This document shows, one piece after another, positions 1 through 10,199 of a DNA stretch of 64,000 nt (position 1 is the stretch's first letter; every line of letters begins with the position of its first letter). Origin of the DNA: Piezodorus guildinii (lineage: Eukaryota > Arthropoda > Insecta > Hemiptera > Pentatomidae); the NCBI GenBank assembly GCA_023052935.1, contig CM041298.1, positions 51,845,313 to 51,909,312 of the forward strand, given 5' to 3'. The notes beneath the pieces were generated by a model. It was not told the DNA's origin. It worked only from the letters and a program-made list of their open reading frames with translations, and did not search any database. A program made the position numbers and the translations under genes.

Positions 1-39
1 TAATCGATTAATAACTATAATAATCTTTAGAAAATTGAA

Positions 40-150
40 CGGACAGGAAATAATTAAATATACGGGATTTAAATGTTGGAAGGGTATTAGAATATATGGA
101 GGAGGATCAGATTATAAAAGAGCTATCGAAAGCTCCGTTTTAGAGGAAGA
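40..150. repeat. Dispersed repeat E, copy 1
   Basis: A segment containing 'gggatttaaatgttggaag' followed by 'ggatcagatta' and 'atcgaaagctc'. The same order of words recurs in diverged form at 24290-24420 and 50695-50800, so this is a dispersed repeat of unknown class. No coding capacity is visible. Confidence 0.4.
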
Positions 151-244
151 TATTTTCAAAATTAGGCTTGTAAGGACTATCTAACTGTTTAAATAAAGAT
201 ATCACCAACCTGAAATGTAAAAAAAAAAATAGAATTCTACACTG

Positions 245-521
245 GGGGATCACCTGTAGCATGTTTGTAAGTATAACAGCCTTCTATGACCGAGGTCCCG
301 GGTTCAAACCCGCAGGTGGCCCTAGGATTTTTGAATGGATGTAAAAAAATCATTAGTTATGCCGTCCTTTGGGGATGTTAAAAGTTTGTCCCAAGCCTGT
401 GCGATGTCAGGTACTCGTTACAAATCCCTATTCTAATTATACCAGGATATGCAAAATTTATGACTCCCACTGTAGCATTGTCTGATTATCCAAAGAGACG
501 TTAAATGAATAAACAAACAAA
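245..521 (+). mobile_element. SINE family A, near full length
   Basis: A tRNA-derived short interspersed element. The head has a perfect B-box-like GGTTCAAACCC at 301-311 and a degenerate A box. The body carries the words shared by all copies ('gatgtcaggtactcgtta', 'gactcccactgtagcat') and the tail ends in GACGTTAAATGAATAAACAAACAAA-like sequence. Related copies are at 18914-19054, 23276-23557 and 30858-31090 (plus) and at 31974-32207, 36568-36803 and 57238-57493 (minus). No protein is encoded. Confidence 0.85.
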
Positions 522-651
522 ATTATACATTCATCAAACGAATTTCTTCTACATAATTGTAAAAACAGTTTAAACTAACCTACTTCGATAAAGATGTAAT
601 ATATCATATTTATATTTTATTGAGCACTGTTGAACATATCTTGTATTTCCT

Positions 652-686
652 CTGACGAAGGGATAATATTTATCCGGTAAAATATT
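652..686 (+). ncRNA. Decayed hammerhead-ribozyme-like motif
   Basis: CTGACGA at 652-658 matches the hammerhead core CUGANGA. A stem-loop follows in which GGATA pairs with TATCC. The expected GAAACGTT is replaced by GTAAAATATT, so the catalytic GAAA is damaged. It is probably a decayed PLE terminal ribozyme, and the call rests on comparison with the better copies in this window. Confidence 0.4.
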
Positions 687-1214
687 TTTTCAATGACTAA
701 TAGTAGCGATTTTAATATGCTTAAAATACTTGAAGATAAGGGCATCACCTCAAGGTAATCTCCAAGATTTGCTAAGGATAGAAGCTTAGATATTTCCCGA
801 CTCTTTCTGGATAATTATACGCTGTGAACTTGGATTAAAGGATTTCGATTTTATCTCGCCCGTCGTAAATGGATCCCGAACGTAGGAACTCGTAAGTAAT
901 TCGAGATTTAAATGGCAAATATTTGTTTCGATTTATATAACTCCGTGAAAATGAATAATAATTTCTCTGATATATATATATACTAGCGATCCGCTTTTGC
1001 TTCGCATGGATGCAATTTAAATATGGTGCCATTGATGTTTAAAAAGCTTAAATGAAATCAATTTATAAGTTTAATACTTTGGTAGTTTTAGTTTATCCTA
1101 ATGAAAAGTGCAGTTACATATATTGCACATTTATATGTAAAGTGCACATATATTCATTATTATATTTAATTATTCAAAGAAATTAGAAACATAAATTGGT
1201 TAAAAATAAAAAAT

Positions 1215-1650
1215 TGGTTTAGTTTATTTGTTGGTTATGTTTAACGATTCCTATTTTATTCGGTTTATTACAATTTTAAATTTCATAAGAACTTTTTATG
1301 AATACATTTTAATATATTAAAGTTAATTTAGTATCCATGTGAGTCCCAAATAGTTTACAGTAGAACTACTATTTTTTTGTGAAATATTATAAAAGTAGAA
1401 ATAATTAGTTTATAACAATTTTTGCTTTATTTTAGCCACTTACGTCCGATTTGGTACATAATATTTTTTTTTTAATCTTGAATACTGCACGGAAGTATAT
1501 AAATTGTGCGACTACCATGAATTACCATAACATCTCTAATCCACAAAATTCAAATAACATTGGTTCATAAGTTTATGCGGCTGTAACATTTTTCTATTAA
1601 ATTGCCCGATTTATTTTACTGCATATTTTTTTAAATAAATATATATTTGT
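1215..1650 (+). repeat. Dispersed repeat F, copy 1
   Basis: About 430 bp colinear with 24825-25240 on the same strand and with about 46240-46560 on the opposite strand. Shared anchors include 'cgatttggtaca', 'tactg.a.ggaa.tata' and 'caaataacattggttcat'. There is no ORF, no inverted end and no poly(A) tail, so the class is unknown. Confidence 0.65.
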
Positions 1651-1929
1651 TGAGATATGTTACAAATTTGTTTCTACATGAACATTAGTAATAGTTATAT
1701 GAGACGACATCTCTATCATCGGTCTCATATATCGGTTAATCTTCATGTATTTATCTGACAGATAATTTACTTGATGTATTGACTAATATAGTTGTCTCAA
1801 TCTCAATATCTAATAAAATAAAAAAAAATTATAAATTGAATGACCTGGTCACAGAAAATTAATTTTTCCCGTTTTAGATAGAGATTTCCCACCTCCAATC
1901 TAATTATTTTTATTTATTATTTTTTTTAT

Positions 1930-1990
1930 TGTTCTTTTATTTATTTATTGGAATAGTATAACAGAACACACCAAGTAAATTAATCTACTT
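1930..1990 (-). mobile_element. Jockey-like LINE 3' end fragment
   Basis: A T-rich run followed by 'tttattggaatagtataacagaacacaccaagtaaatt' in pieces matches the minus-strand 3' UTR at 33196-33250 and 25983-26040. It is the last part of the Jockey-like 3' UTR, heavily 5'-truncated. Confidence 0.5.
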
Positions 1991-2039
1991 GAAGCAATAT
2001 TCTATACGTATGAAAGAAATAATACTAATTAAATAAGAT

Positions 2040-2300
2040 ATCTATTTTTAGTTGTGATCCAACATGGAAACGAAAAATCATAAGAAACTGAAATATCATT
2101 AGGCCTGAGATGTTAAAGAAACTTTTTCAACAAAAATTCGGCTAAACTAACACGGAAGTGCTACTTTATACTATTTTGAAGTTTTTTACGATGTTCTCAA
2201 AAACGGCTCTAACGATTTTGCTTTAACTCACTATATCGATGTAAAATTTAATGGGCTTTAAAATCGTGTAGGTTTCATTCTGATCGAAATAGTCTTAAAA
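2040..2300 (+). repeat. Dispersed repeat D, fragment
   Basis: Matches the interior of repeat D copies near 10390-10620 and the reverse complement of 47500-48400. Shared words include 'actttttcaacaaaaatt', 'ttttacgatgttctcaaaa' and 'gtgtaggtttcattctgat'. The 5' half of the element is missing. Confidence 0.6.
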
Positions 2301-2757
2301 CACTTTGAAATGGATGATGAGTTCCAAGGAATAGTAGCACGGATGATAAAGGACTTTTCAAAGGATGCAGTTCTGTGAGAGAGCATATATTAATCGTTAG
2401 GTTGAGTATCTTGTGTTCAGGGTTTTTGAGAAAAGTGAGGGGTGAGGAGATCAAATATATAGGAAGGTTTTCTGGCTCGTAAGGATTGGAATAAGAACAT
2501 ACCTATGTTTTGGGTACATAATGAAGGTTACCTCCTAGTCTTTTATCTAAATGGAAATAAAAGTGCATCTGAAAAAGGTAGTGTTAAGTTAAAATATACT
2601 GGGCGAGACATGCGTCAGGTGTTTAAGGTGGTAACATCGATTCATTGGTTTTGATACGCAAATGATTGCAGCAAAAGTCTGTGCCTCTACGAACTCTATA
2701 GGAACGTTCGGAAATACCTGCTCAAGTGTGGTGGATCTTTGATATGTAACCCTTTGT

Positions 2758-3011
2758 AGTTCTGTGGCGGTCGTGAAAAACTGGATAACTCGAGTTATAT
2801 CAAAAATGAGGTAACTCCACGTATCGCTCCCTCAGACCGTCTCCCACGTCGTGTTAAATTGCTTAAAGACATTTCTTGGTGGAAGAAATTTCAGGTAGAA
2901 AGAAAGCTGTATGTTTATTATTCTATTTTGGGTATTTGTAAAACATTAAGTCGCTCCGATGTAAAATGAAAGAATTTGACTTAACCAGTTATTCATGACC
3001 GCCACAGAGTT
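2758..3011. mobile_element. Candidate MITE with about 30-bp imperfect terminal inverted repeats
   Basis: The left end (2758-2788) and the reverse complement of the right end (2981-3011) share 'tctgtggcggtc.tga.aaactgg' with only a few mismatches. The interior of about 190 bp has no ORF. The GACCGCCAC word also occurs at the ends of the PLE palindrome at 9391-9714, so the element may instead be related to that family. Confidence 0.45.
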
Positions 3012-4007
3012 AAAATACTGTATTATATAACTGTATTGATGGTAATGTAGTGATTAGTACATCGTACATAGAACATGGTCTTTAAAAAAAAAAAACTTTG
3101 AATAAATAAAGATAAAATGAAGAAGCGGAAAATCCGTGTTTCAGATCACAAAAAGCTATTTTCTACCGTACTACATTGTACTCAAAATGTATATAGAGGA
3201 TTCGTCATCATTGGTATCATTACAAGAACACATCTGTTGATAAATCGTTTTATCAATGCATCTTTAAAAAAAAAAAAAAACACTAATGGAAATATCCGAC
3301 ATCGATGAACATTAACGTCAGTAAATATTATCTTATCTTAAGCGAAAGTTTAATTGAGTCTTAAAATATAAACAAATTAGCTTATTTTTTCCCCGTTTTA
3401 AATTGTATAATTCATAAACCCGTCAATTGTGGATTTAACAAGCATCTGACTAAAAATTAAATCAAATAAACATGCAATACTGGAAAGAGTCCTGTTTGGA
3501 AAGTAATGTTCCTTAAACTACTAATTAATTCGGTTAAAACAATTTTTATTGTCTCCAAAAGAAGATATACATTTTTTTAACCCCTATTTTTTCTAATATT
3601 GTGTATTAAATAGTAGTATATGGTAAAATAGTCTTAAATAATATCTTATAAAATAATCTGGAGTATTTATCACTATTTATTTTAAAATGAGGTTTTTAAA
3701 GATAGCCCATAGTTTTTCATTAAAAATATATCCTCTTATGGTTGGTTGGTTTCTACCAAGTAACCAACCATGGATTTATCCACTGCGCAATTACAAAAAA
3801 TATACACATAAATGACTGCTTACTGACAAAAATATATAAAAAATATATTAAGAATAAGGTAATACATCATCCAAACAAATCATATGTACAAATAAAAAAT
3901 ATTGTCTTTTCAGTTAAAACAGAGTGAAACGATTAAAATTTTAGTTTTGGTTGCAAAATAAATATTTTTCAATTCTAAGGTATGTTAAAGGAAAAAAAAA
4001 AATTGTC
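3012..4007. other. AT-rich interval, nothing recognised
   Basis: Low-complexity AT-rich sequence with short A and T runs. No repeat family or ORF that I can support. Confidence 0.6.
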
Positions 4008-4022
4008 TATACGAAGACTTTT
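4008..4022. repeat. Target-site duplication, left copy
   Basis: TATACGAAGACTTTT, repeated exactly at 4478-4492 on the other side of the truncated LINE. Confidence 0.85.
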
Positions 4023-4477
4023 CTATTATTCTTCCAACGGTTCTTTACGGATGCGAAACGTGGCCACTTACTTTGAAGGATGAACAACTGCTTAAGGTTT
4101 TCGGGGAAATAAGGTACTGCGTAAAATATTTGGTCCGAAGAGAGATGAGGCCAACTGGGGAGTTTAGAAGGTTGCACAACGCGGAATTGCGGAGTTTGTA
4201 CCCTGTGAATATAATGTAGTTGATAGCATCGCGGAGACTCAAATGGGCGCGTAATGTTGTTGGGCTTAGTGAGGAACGGATTCCGAGAAAGTTGGTATTC
4301 GCTGAATCGACTGGTAGGCGTCCAAAAGGTAGGCCGAAGCGTCGATGGGAGGATTGCATTAAGGCTGATCTCGGGGGCTTGGGCTTGACCGGTGAACATT
4401 GGACGAGTCTGTGCTGGCGAAGTTTGGTGGTGTCGGCATCGAACCTTCGGGTTCGGTAAGCCTATTATTATTATTAT
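4023..4477 (+). pseudogene. 5'-truncated LINE, C-terminal part of endonuclease/reverse-transcriptase ORF
   Basis: Conceptual translation gives the C-terminal tail typical of RTE-like and similar endonuclease-reverse transcriptases. The series runs LPTVLYGCETW, then LRKIFGPKRDEANWG in a shifted frame, then FRRLHNAELRSLYPVN, an in-frame TAG near 4216, then SRRLKWARNVV and GRPKRRWEDCIKADL. At least two frameshifts and one stop make it a pseudogene. The 3' end is a short UTR ending in an (ATT)n run at about 4462-4477. The insert is bounded by a perfect 15-bp duplication (4008-4022 and 4478-4492), the signature of target-primed reverse transcription with 5' truncation. The exact clade is not certain. 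Confidence 0.88.
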
Positions 4478-4492
4478 TATACGAAGACTTTT
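4478..4492. repeat. Target-site duplication, right copy
   Basis: Second exact copy of TATACGAAGACTTTT, directly after the (ATT)n tail of the truncated LINE. Confidence 0.85.
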
Positions 4493-4563
4493 AATTAATA
4501 TTTGAAATCGGGAAAACACAAAAGGGAATTGCCTATATCATTCGCGTGATTTATCCTACGGTT

Positions 4564-4652
4564 CTTTTTTTTTTAAACTTCTTTTTTAAATTAGAATGGA
4601 GACATTTTACATTGCAAATAGAAGTCGCTATCCCACTAAGGCGAGCCCGTGT
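4564..4652 (-). mobile_element. 3' end of an unidentified non-LTR element, copy 1
   Basis: A T-run followed by 'taaacttc' and 'gacattttaca' and by 'ctatcccactaaggcgag'. The same series recurs at 37003-37083. Read on the minus strand it ends in poly(A), as expected for a retrotransposon 3' UTR. Confidence 0.6.
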
Positions 4653-5107
4653 GTGGGAAAGGAGTTCACCTCCGTTATATTTTCCTAGAAATATATAAAA
4701 ATCGTTCTATAAATAAAAAAAATCTGATGTCCAAAACCTTAATGCATGCTACTAAAATTTAATAAACACGTATTAACAAGACGTCTGAATAATAATAATA
4801 ATAAATACAAAATTAAATAAAAACAAAAGGAGTAAACTCAGGACTCCTAACTTCATAAATTTGGAAAATCTTCCATACCTCAACTATTCCTTAGCATATT
4901 TACTTCAGTGTTCTTTAAAAGTTTATAGTATACATATACGTCTATGTAAGACACTATTTTATCTCAAATTGTAAGTAACTTTCAAATAATATCTTTAATG
5001 TAAGATATTTCTAATTGAAATATCTATTTAAATACTGTATGTCTATTCATTGTTCAATGTATTCTTTTCTGTATTTCTAGCAATCATCTGTCAGTTATTG
5101 TATTAAA

Positions 5108-5180
5108 ATATTAATGTTCTATATTTGTTTTTCCACTGTTAAGGCATGTATATGAGAACAATAAATTCTCGAAACGTTGC

Positions 5181-5187
<7 letters not shown>
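5108..5187 (+). mobile_element. PLE-like terminal fragment next to (TA)n
   Basis: Homologous to the reverse complement of about 43860-43935, sharing 'tttttccactgttaaggcat' and then the hammerhead-like stem. It ends directly in a long (TA)n tract, as does the copy at 43815-44005. Confidence 0.6.
5145..5179 (+). ncRNA. Hammerhead-like motif with intact stem II and GAAAC
   Basis: Stem II is GAGAA (5154-5158) pairing with TTCTC (5166-5170). GAAAC follows at 5171-5175, then GTT. The upstream CUGANGA box is degraded to a CATGTATAT-like sequence. In PLE ribozymes the very short stem III after GAAAC is normal and is thought to be completed by dimerisation. Confidence 0.5.

Positions 5188-5251
<64 letters not shown>
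5187..5251. repeat. (TA)n microsatellite
   Basis: Two long runs of alternating T and A separated by a single phase slip at about 5219-5222. It forms the flank of the PLE-like fragment. Confidence 0.95.
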
Positions 5252-5254
<3 letters not shown>

Positions 5255-5339
5255 GGTATTTTGAATATTATGCTTTCTATGTTCTAAAAACTATTACAAG
5301 ATATATTAACCTAAAATTTAACTAATCCTATTAGTTATT

Positions 5340-5985
5340 GATCGAGTATTACGTGTCCCAAAGATCTTGTCGGGGTGTTTTATAATGTGTGAGTGTGTTG
5401 GAGGACATAAGATTGTCGTGGCGACGGAAGGAGAACGCAAACCCCCACCACGAGACGTCAGCGGCGAAAAAACTAGCCCCTCACAAAGACTAACACACTG
5501 TCTCCATTCACCGGCCTAGAGTCAATCCGTGAGTCCGTCAGTCCGCCGGCTACAGTTCTACCGGCATGTACCACGTATATTTTGTGAGTGAATACATTTT
5601 ACAACCGGTAAAAATATAAATATACTGAGAAGATACATAAAAGGCTGTGTATATAGTGAAGTGGCGCGATCGGTCTAGCCGCTAAATTTGATTTTGGCGG
5701 GCTTTGTTCTAGCGAGGGAAGTGGAGAGAGAGTTCAGCTACTCGCCGACAGGTTGCGCTGGCCTGCAGTCGCCGAAGCCCCGCCCCTTCGGCGCCAACTC
5801 AACTCCCGCCTATTTCAATTAACAGTTTTTATTAAAGCTTGTATTAGTCATTAGGTGCTCGCACTCAGTCTCCGCCGTTTCGAGATCGCTGCCGTTTAGA
5901 GTCCGCCCTTAGCGTGTCATCTTCGGGGTCGTACGTCGGGGGATGAACTTCTGCCTCAGGATCTGAATCTCTGCATCCGTGATCC
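5340..5985 (+). promoter_or_regulatory. CpG-richer promoter and 5' UTR candidate
   Basis: A 650-bp island of ordinary complexity in AT-rich surroundings, with many CpGs. An arthropod-type initiator TCAGTC lies at 5865-5870. A TATTAAA sequence 30-37 bases upstream could act as a weak TATA element. A short upstream ORF (ATG at 5943, stop TGA at 5964-5966) precedes the candidate start codon, and another TGA in the main frame lies at 5980-5982. I infer a plus-strand promoter and 5' UTR. The start site is a guess from the initiator. Confidence 0.5.
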
Positions 5986-6033
5986 ATGACTCTGTCAGAA
6001 GAGGAGATGGATTTCTCTCACTCTAGATTTATG
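5986..6033 (+). CDS. Candidate first coding exon (16 codons) with canonical splice donor
   Basis: ATG at 5986 opens MTLSEEEMDFSHSRFM, which runs into GTGAGT at 6034-6039, a strong 5' splice site in phase 0. A stop codon lies in frame just before the ATG, so this is the first possible start in that frame. A second ATG at 6007 has a better Kozak context (G at -3 and +4). The acidic, serine-containing N terminus matches no family that I can name. The CpG-rich upstream region and the following AT-rich, repeat-containing stretch fit a first exon followed by a long intron. No second exon could be found in the window, so the gene is partial. Confidence 0.5.
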
Positions 6034-6129
6034 GTGAGTACCAGAGATCTTTTTGGCAAAACAATAACAACACACACACAAAAAAAAAAATAAAAATAAA
6101 TGAAAATAACGAAAAAAAAAATTGAGCAT

Positions 6130-7300
6130 GTTATAATAATAAAGAGAATAAATGAATAAAAAAGTATGTAATAAATTTGTTTAAATAATAAACTGCCTTT
6201 CTTGATTATTGAAGTTTTTGCAACAAAAGAAGAAAATATAATAAAATGATAGACCTGTATTTATATATAAAAATGGAAATTATCAAATTTTTAAAAATGA
6301 ATAAAGGTCTTCGAAAAAATGTATTGGAAAATATAATAATTCTAATAAAAAAATGTTTTTGTTAAACAAGAGACTGGTTCTACATTAATTTTATTAAAAT
6401 ATTATACTCTTCATAATGATTATCTTAATATTAATAAATTTATAATTAAAAAAAAAACTGGTTGTAATAACTATACTGATAAATAAAAACAACACGTAAT
6501 AACACGGCTTGACAAAAAGATGACAGCATAATAAACGTATTTAACATGATCACATGAACTATAAATTAATTACACAACTATTTATAATGCACAATACTTA
6601 ATTGATTTGCATAAAACTAGTAATGCGAAAAAAAAAGAATCAACTTAATGATAAATAAAGATAAATTTATTGTCTAAAGTAGTTTTAAAATTAATTATAC
6701 AGTTCCTTACTTAATTATTAACGTTCTTACAATAAAACAAGAAAATGTATTAAAATGAATATTTATTTATTAATATGGAATATTTTATCAAATTTATAAA
6801 AATGAAGAAAGGTCTTTGAAAAGTCAAAAATTATTGTTAAATGTAATAATTCTAATTAAGAAATGTTTTTCGTTTAAGATGAGATTGGATATACATTAAT
6901 TTATATTAAAATATTACATTATACATGATAGTTATTTAAATGCAATGAATTTATATTTTTAAAAATAATCGTTTTTATAACTATAATACGGATAAATAAA
7001 TACACCTACTTAATATCAGCGTTGAAAAGAAGATGACAGCATGCTCAAACATTTATGATCATATAAACAATACATTAACTATTACTCTTTGAATTAAACA
7101 AAACTTTATTTATATGAATAAAACTTGTGATAAAAAACCTCAAAAAGAAAAAGGAACAATTTAATAATATCTAAAAATAAACTTATTATTTACAATAGTT
7201 TTAAAAGTAATTCTACAAGCTATAACATTTCATTAATCTTAATTTAAAACAAGTATTTATTCATTATTATTTAATAAATTTCAACCCTCGACTTAAATTT
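6130..7300. repeat. Diverged tandem array, about 510-bp units
   Basis: Two units, plus the start of a third, align in order. 'aaaggtcttcgaaaa' near 6305 corresponds to 'aaaggtctttgaaaa' near 6808. 'aagatgacagcat' near 6517 corresponds to the same word near 7029. 'ttttaaaattaattataca' near 6684 corresponds to 'ttttaaaagtaattctaca' near 7198. The period is about 505-514 bp. The array lies in what would be intron 1 of the candidate gene. Confidence 0.75.
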
Positions 7301-8685
7301 TTTTCATGATTAAATCAAGAAAATATCTCAATATCATTTTCAATAAACAATAACATAAATATGTTTAACGTTATTATAATAAGAAACATATCTTTTAAAT
7401 AGTTATACCTAAATCATTATTGTTCATCTTATATTTATTTTTTTAAATTAATTATAACTTTTAAATTATCAAAATAATCATTTTTAATATTATTACCCCG
7501 TGATTTTAATAAGCTTTTTACACTATCTCATAATTTTTATTTAATATTTTACATACTTAGATCAATATAACAATAAAAAACAATGTTTACATTGAACTGA
7601 AAATCATCGATAAAATTTAAAAAGATCTAAATTTAATTAAAAATATATTTCTGTAAAATAAAAAAGTATGGGACCGTTTTTTCCATATCTGTAATTTAAA
7701 CTTATGCGATAAGGAAAATGGAATTTTGTCTTCAAATTCTAAAAACCGAACGACACATTAAAATTTTCTTTCTTTACTCACTAAAAATAGCCATTACTTA
7801 ATAAAAATAAGGAAAACATTTTTAATTTTTTTACGAAAATAATATTAAAAGAAACCTACAAAACACACAGAAAGATTACCAGGGTAGAGTGAAATGCACA
7901 GTTTTATTTATTTAAATCTACTATAATTTAATAATAAATAATTGTCATTACAAAACTGTATAATATTGAATATGAAATGAGCAAATATTAATCTATAAAC
8001 CTTAAAAACAACCATAACAAATTTAATTGGCTATTTAAAAAAATAAATAAATATTGCGTCAATGTTATCATATAATATCAAATAATATAATATTATTAAA
8101 AGGCGTCTTGAATAAAGTTTACATCAAAAGGTGCTTCTGAAAATGAAAATTATTATTATATTCACTGACACTGATTTGAATAGATATATTTTTTAAAATA
8201 ATTATTTATCTATGATAAAATATACAAGGCACTCGTATAAAAACAGTAACCGTTTTTTGTCCAATTTTTTCGGACTCTAATAAACAGACCTTAAGAATCT
8301 TGGGAAATTCTAAATTGAATAATACAATCTATATCCGTATGGTAAATTAAAGTTCTTTTTTGTTATATAACAGATGATTAACATGGTAATTCTGCGATCG
8401 CATCGCACACAAAGAGTAGGAAAACTTTTGGTTCCTGAATACTCAAAGATTATAAAATTCAAACCTCTTGTGATATAACAGTCATGAAGTATACTGAAGT
8501 TGTAATCGATAAAACATATCGCTTAAGTCAATAAAAATCTTGTGACTATGATCAAATCGTTCGGTGCGTGATAGGCATGTAACATAATGTATAAATAAAT
8601 ACAAATGTATTTTAAAATTCTCGAAAAAATTAAATTCACTTTAAACATCCAGTCGTCTATTGAAGGAGTCGTGTAGGGAATATTT
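7301..8685. other. AT-rich interval, nothing recognised
   Basis: Very AT-rich with short homopolymer runs. No repeat copy, ORF or splice-bounded exon that I can support. Confidence 0.6.
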
Positions 8686-8708
8686 AAAAAAAAAAAAAAA
8701 AAAAAAAA
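8686..8708. repeat. Poly(A) tract
   Basis: A run of about 23 A. It may be the tail of an unrecognised retroposed sequence, but no matching target duplication was found. Confidence 0.9.
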
Positions 8709-8879
8709 TTAACGGAATCTTATATTCCTCCTATAAAGCATGATGTCGAAAATAACTAACCTGAAGTTAACAAGAAATGCAACAAATTCTTTTTAATATT
8801 TGAAGGTTTGGAATTCTGGACACAGGCGGAATAGCAAGATTTTTGTTTGTTAATCTGCAGATATGAAAAAGCAGATAAC

Positions 8880-8915
8880 ACGTTTCGAAATACCTCTTGG
8901 CCTTATGATGGATTA
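8880..8915 (-). ncRNA. Hammerhead-like motif, weak
   Basis: On the minus strand GAAACGTG is preceded by an AGGCC...GGT segment and by CATCATAA in place of CUGANGA. The catalytic GAAAC is present, but stem II is poor and the 5' core is wrong. Confidence 0.25.
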
Positions 8916-9343
8916 ATGTTTTCATTAAATGAATCCCCTTTTCTCCGATTATATTTATAACACTTTCTAGAAATATTAAATTTAGAGAAAATTTTACAGA
9001 TTAGAAATGTTAGATAATTGAAAGAAATGTTTGAAACCGTTAACTTCTTATGATATAAAATGGAAAAAAACAATAATGTATATTACAAAATCGCGCAATG
9101 AGCAACAGTTTTGTCAATAATAGTTATTGATATAAAAGTTTATTTTAATAAAATTACAACAATGTTTATCTTATCAATGCGGAAGTAAATGCTGTTTTAC
9201 TTCGCACTCATATATTTTAAAGAAACTCGAGATTAAGGTATTTTTATTTTTGGGATAAACATAATTAATGCAAGACATAAAATGTTTGTTTCAAAATTAC
9301 ACCTTAGAATGAGACATAGAATATGATAAATAATACAAAATAC

Positions 9344-9356
9344 ATAGGACAAATTC
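9344..9356. repeat. Target-site duplication, left copy (PLE palindrome)
   Basis: ATAGGACAAATTC, repeated exactly at 9717-9729. Confidence 0.85.
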
Positions 9357-9463
9357 ATTGTGGATGTAATTAGTTGACCGTTGAGAATTACTGGAAGGAA
9401 TTAGTCCGGGTGGCGGTCATTAAATGAAACAACTAAATAGTTTCAACTATTTTATTGTTTGCC

Positions 9464-9496
9464 AACGTTTCGACCCCCTTTGTGGGTCATCATCAG
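9464..9496 (-). ncRNA. Minimal hammerhead ribozyme (left arm)
   Basis: Exact mirror of the motif at 9609-9641: CTGATGA, stem II GACCC/GGGTC, GAAAC, GTT. Confidence 0.75.
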
Positions 9497-9608
9497 GGCG
9501 CATGGAGGGAGAATGGAAACTAGGTACTGTTTAAAACTAGGTACTGTTAGCTAGGAAACTAGGTACTGTTTAAAACAGTACCTAGTTTCCATTCTCCCTC
9601 CATGCGCC

Positions 9609-9641
9609 CTGATGATGACCCACAAAGGGGGTCGAAACGTT
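9609..9641 (+). ncRNA. Minimal hammerhead ribozyme (right arm)
   Basis: CTGATGA (9609-9615) is followed by a 5-bp stem II (GACCC 9617-9621, GGGTC 9629-9633), then GAAAC (9634-9638) and GTT (9639-9641). All invariant hammerhead core bases are present. Stem III would be only AC/GU with no loop, as in the minimal PLE ribozymes reported to act as dimers. Cleavage would be expected after the U-H pair at the end of the motif. Confidence 0.78.
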
Positions 9642-9716
9642 GGCAAACAATAAAATAGTTGAAACTATTTAGTTGTTTCATTTAATGACCGCCACCCGGA
9701 CTAATTCCTTCCAGCA

Positions 9717-9729
9717 ATAGGACAAATTC
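9717..9729. repeat. Target-site duplication, right copy (PLE palindrome)
   Basis: Second copy of ATAGGACAAATTC. Confidence 0.85.
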
Positions 9730-10199
9730 GTTTCGAAAGACAGAAAATTATAAAATGGATAATAATATATTGGAAAGTTTTTTTAAAGATTTAAAGTGAA
9801 CCTTATTAGAATATTTGTATTGTTTTATTTTTTAAATATTTCATTCAGAAACACTTCATTACTAAATTAAATAAAACAGAAAATGAATCGAATGTTTTCA
9901 TAAAGCTCGGAAATGCAAAAGAAGTTTTTGCAAATGGATATCAGTACAACTTAATTTATCTCATATACTTTTGTGCAAGGTTCAAGATTAATGCACATTA
10001 TGTATTATTATTTTTTTGAAAGGGGGAATGGGAGAGTTTATATGTTCAATAGAAATTTGAGAAACTTATTCCTTATTATAATATAAAAATTCAAAGACAA
10101 GTCTTCTCTTTGTTGAAAAAAACTGTTCAAGCGAACATAGTAAAATGTTCTTGATAAATTGTATTTCAGGGTATAATCCGTTATTTATTTGTTTAATTT

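Larger units (their letters stand above)
9357..9716. mobile_element. Palindromic PLE-like insertion with two hammerhead motifs
   Basis: Two perfect 142-bp inverted arms (9391-9532 and 9573-9714) surround a 40-bp centre. The centre and its borders contain three direct copies of AAACTAGGTACTGTT (9517, 9534 and 9556). The left side has 34 further bases that are also present in the diverged relative at 19533, so the left arm reaches further into the element. A perfect 13-bp duplication flanks the whole insertion. Each arm carries a hammerhead core pointing outward. The arms have no mismatch, so the insertion or the inverted duplication is recent. No protein is encoded. PLE-related identity is inferred from the ribozyme. 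Confidence 0.85.

Noticed and set aside
4047..4062. GAAACGT word inside 'gatgcgaaacgtggcc' as a hammerhead core
   Set aside because: It is part of the LINE codons for the GCETW motif. No CUGANGA box or stem II precedes it.
4007..4519. 170-codon minus-strand ORF opposite the LINE
   Set aside because: It is the antisense shadow of the LINE coding sequence, which has clear family motifs on the plus strand.
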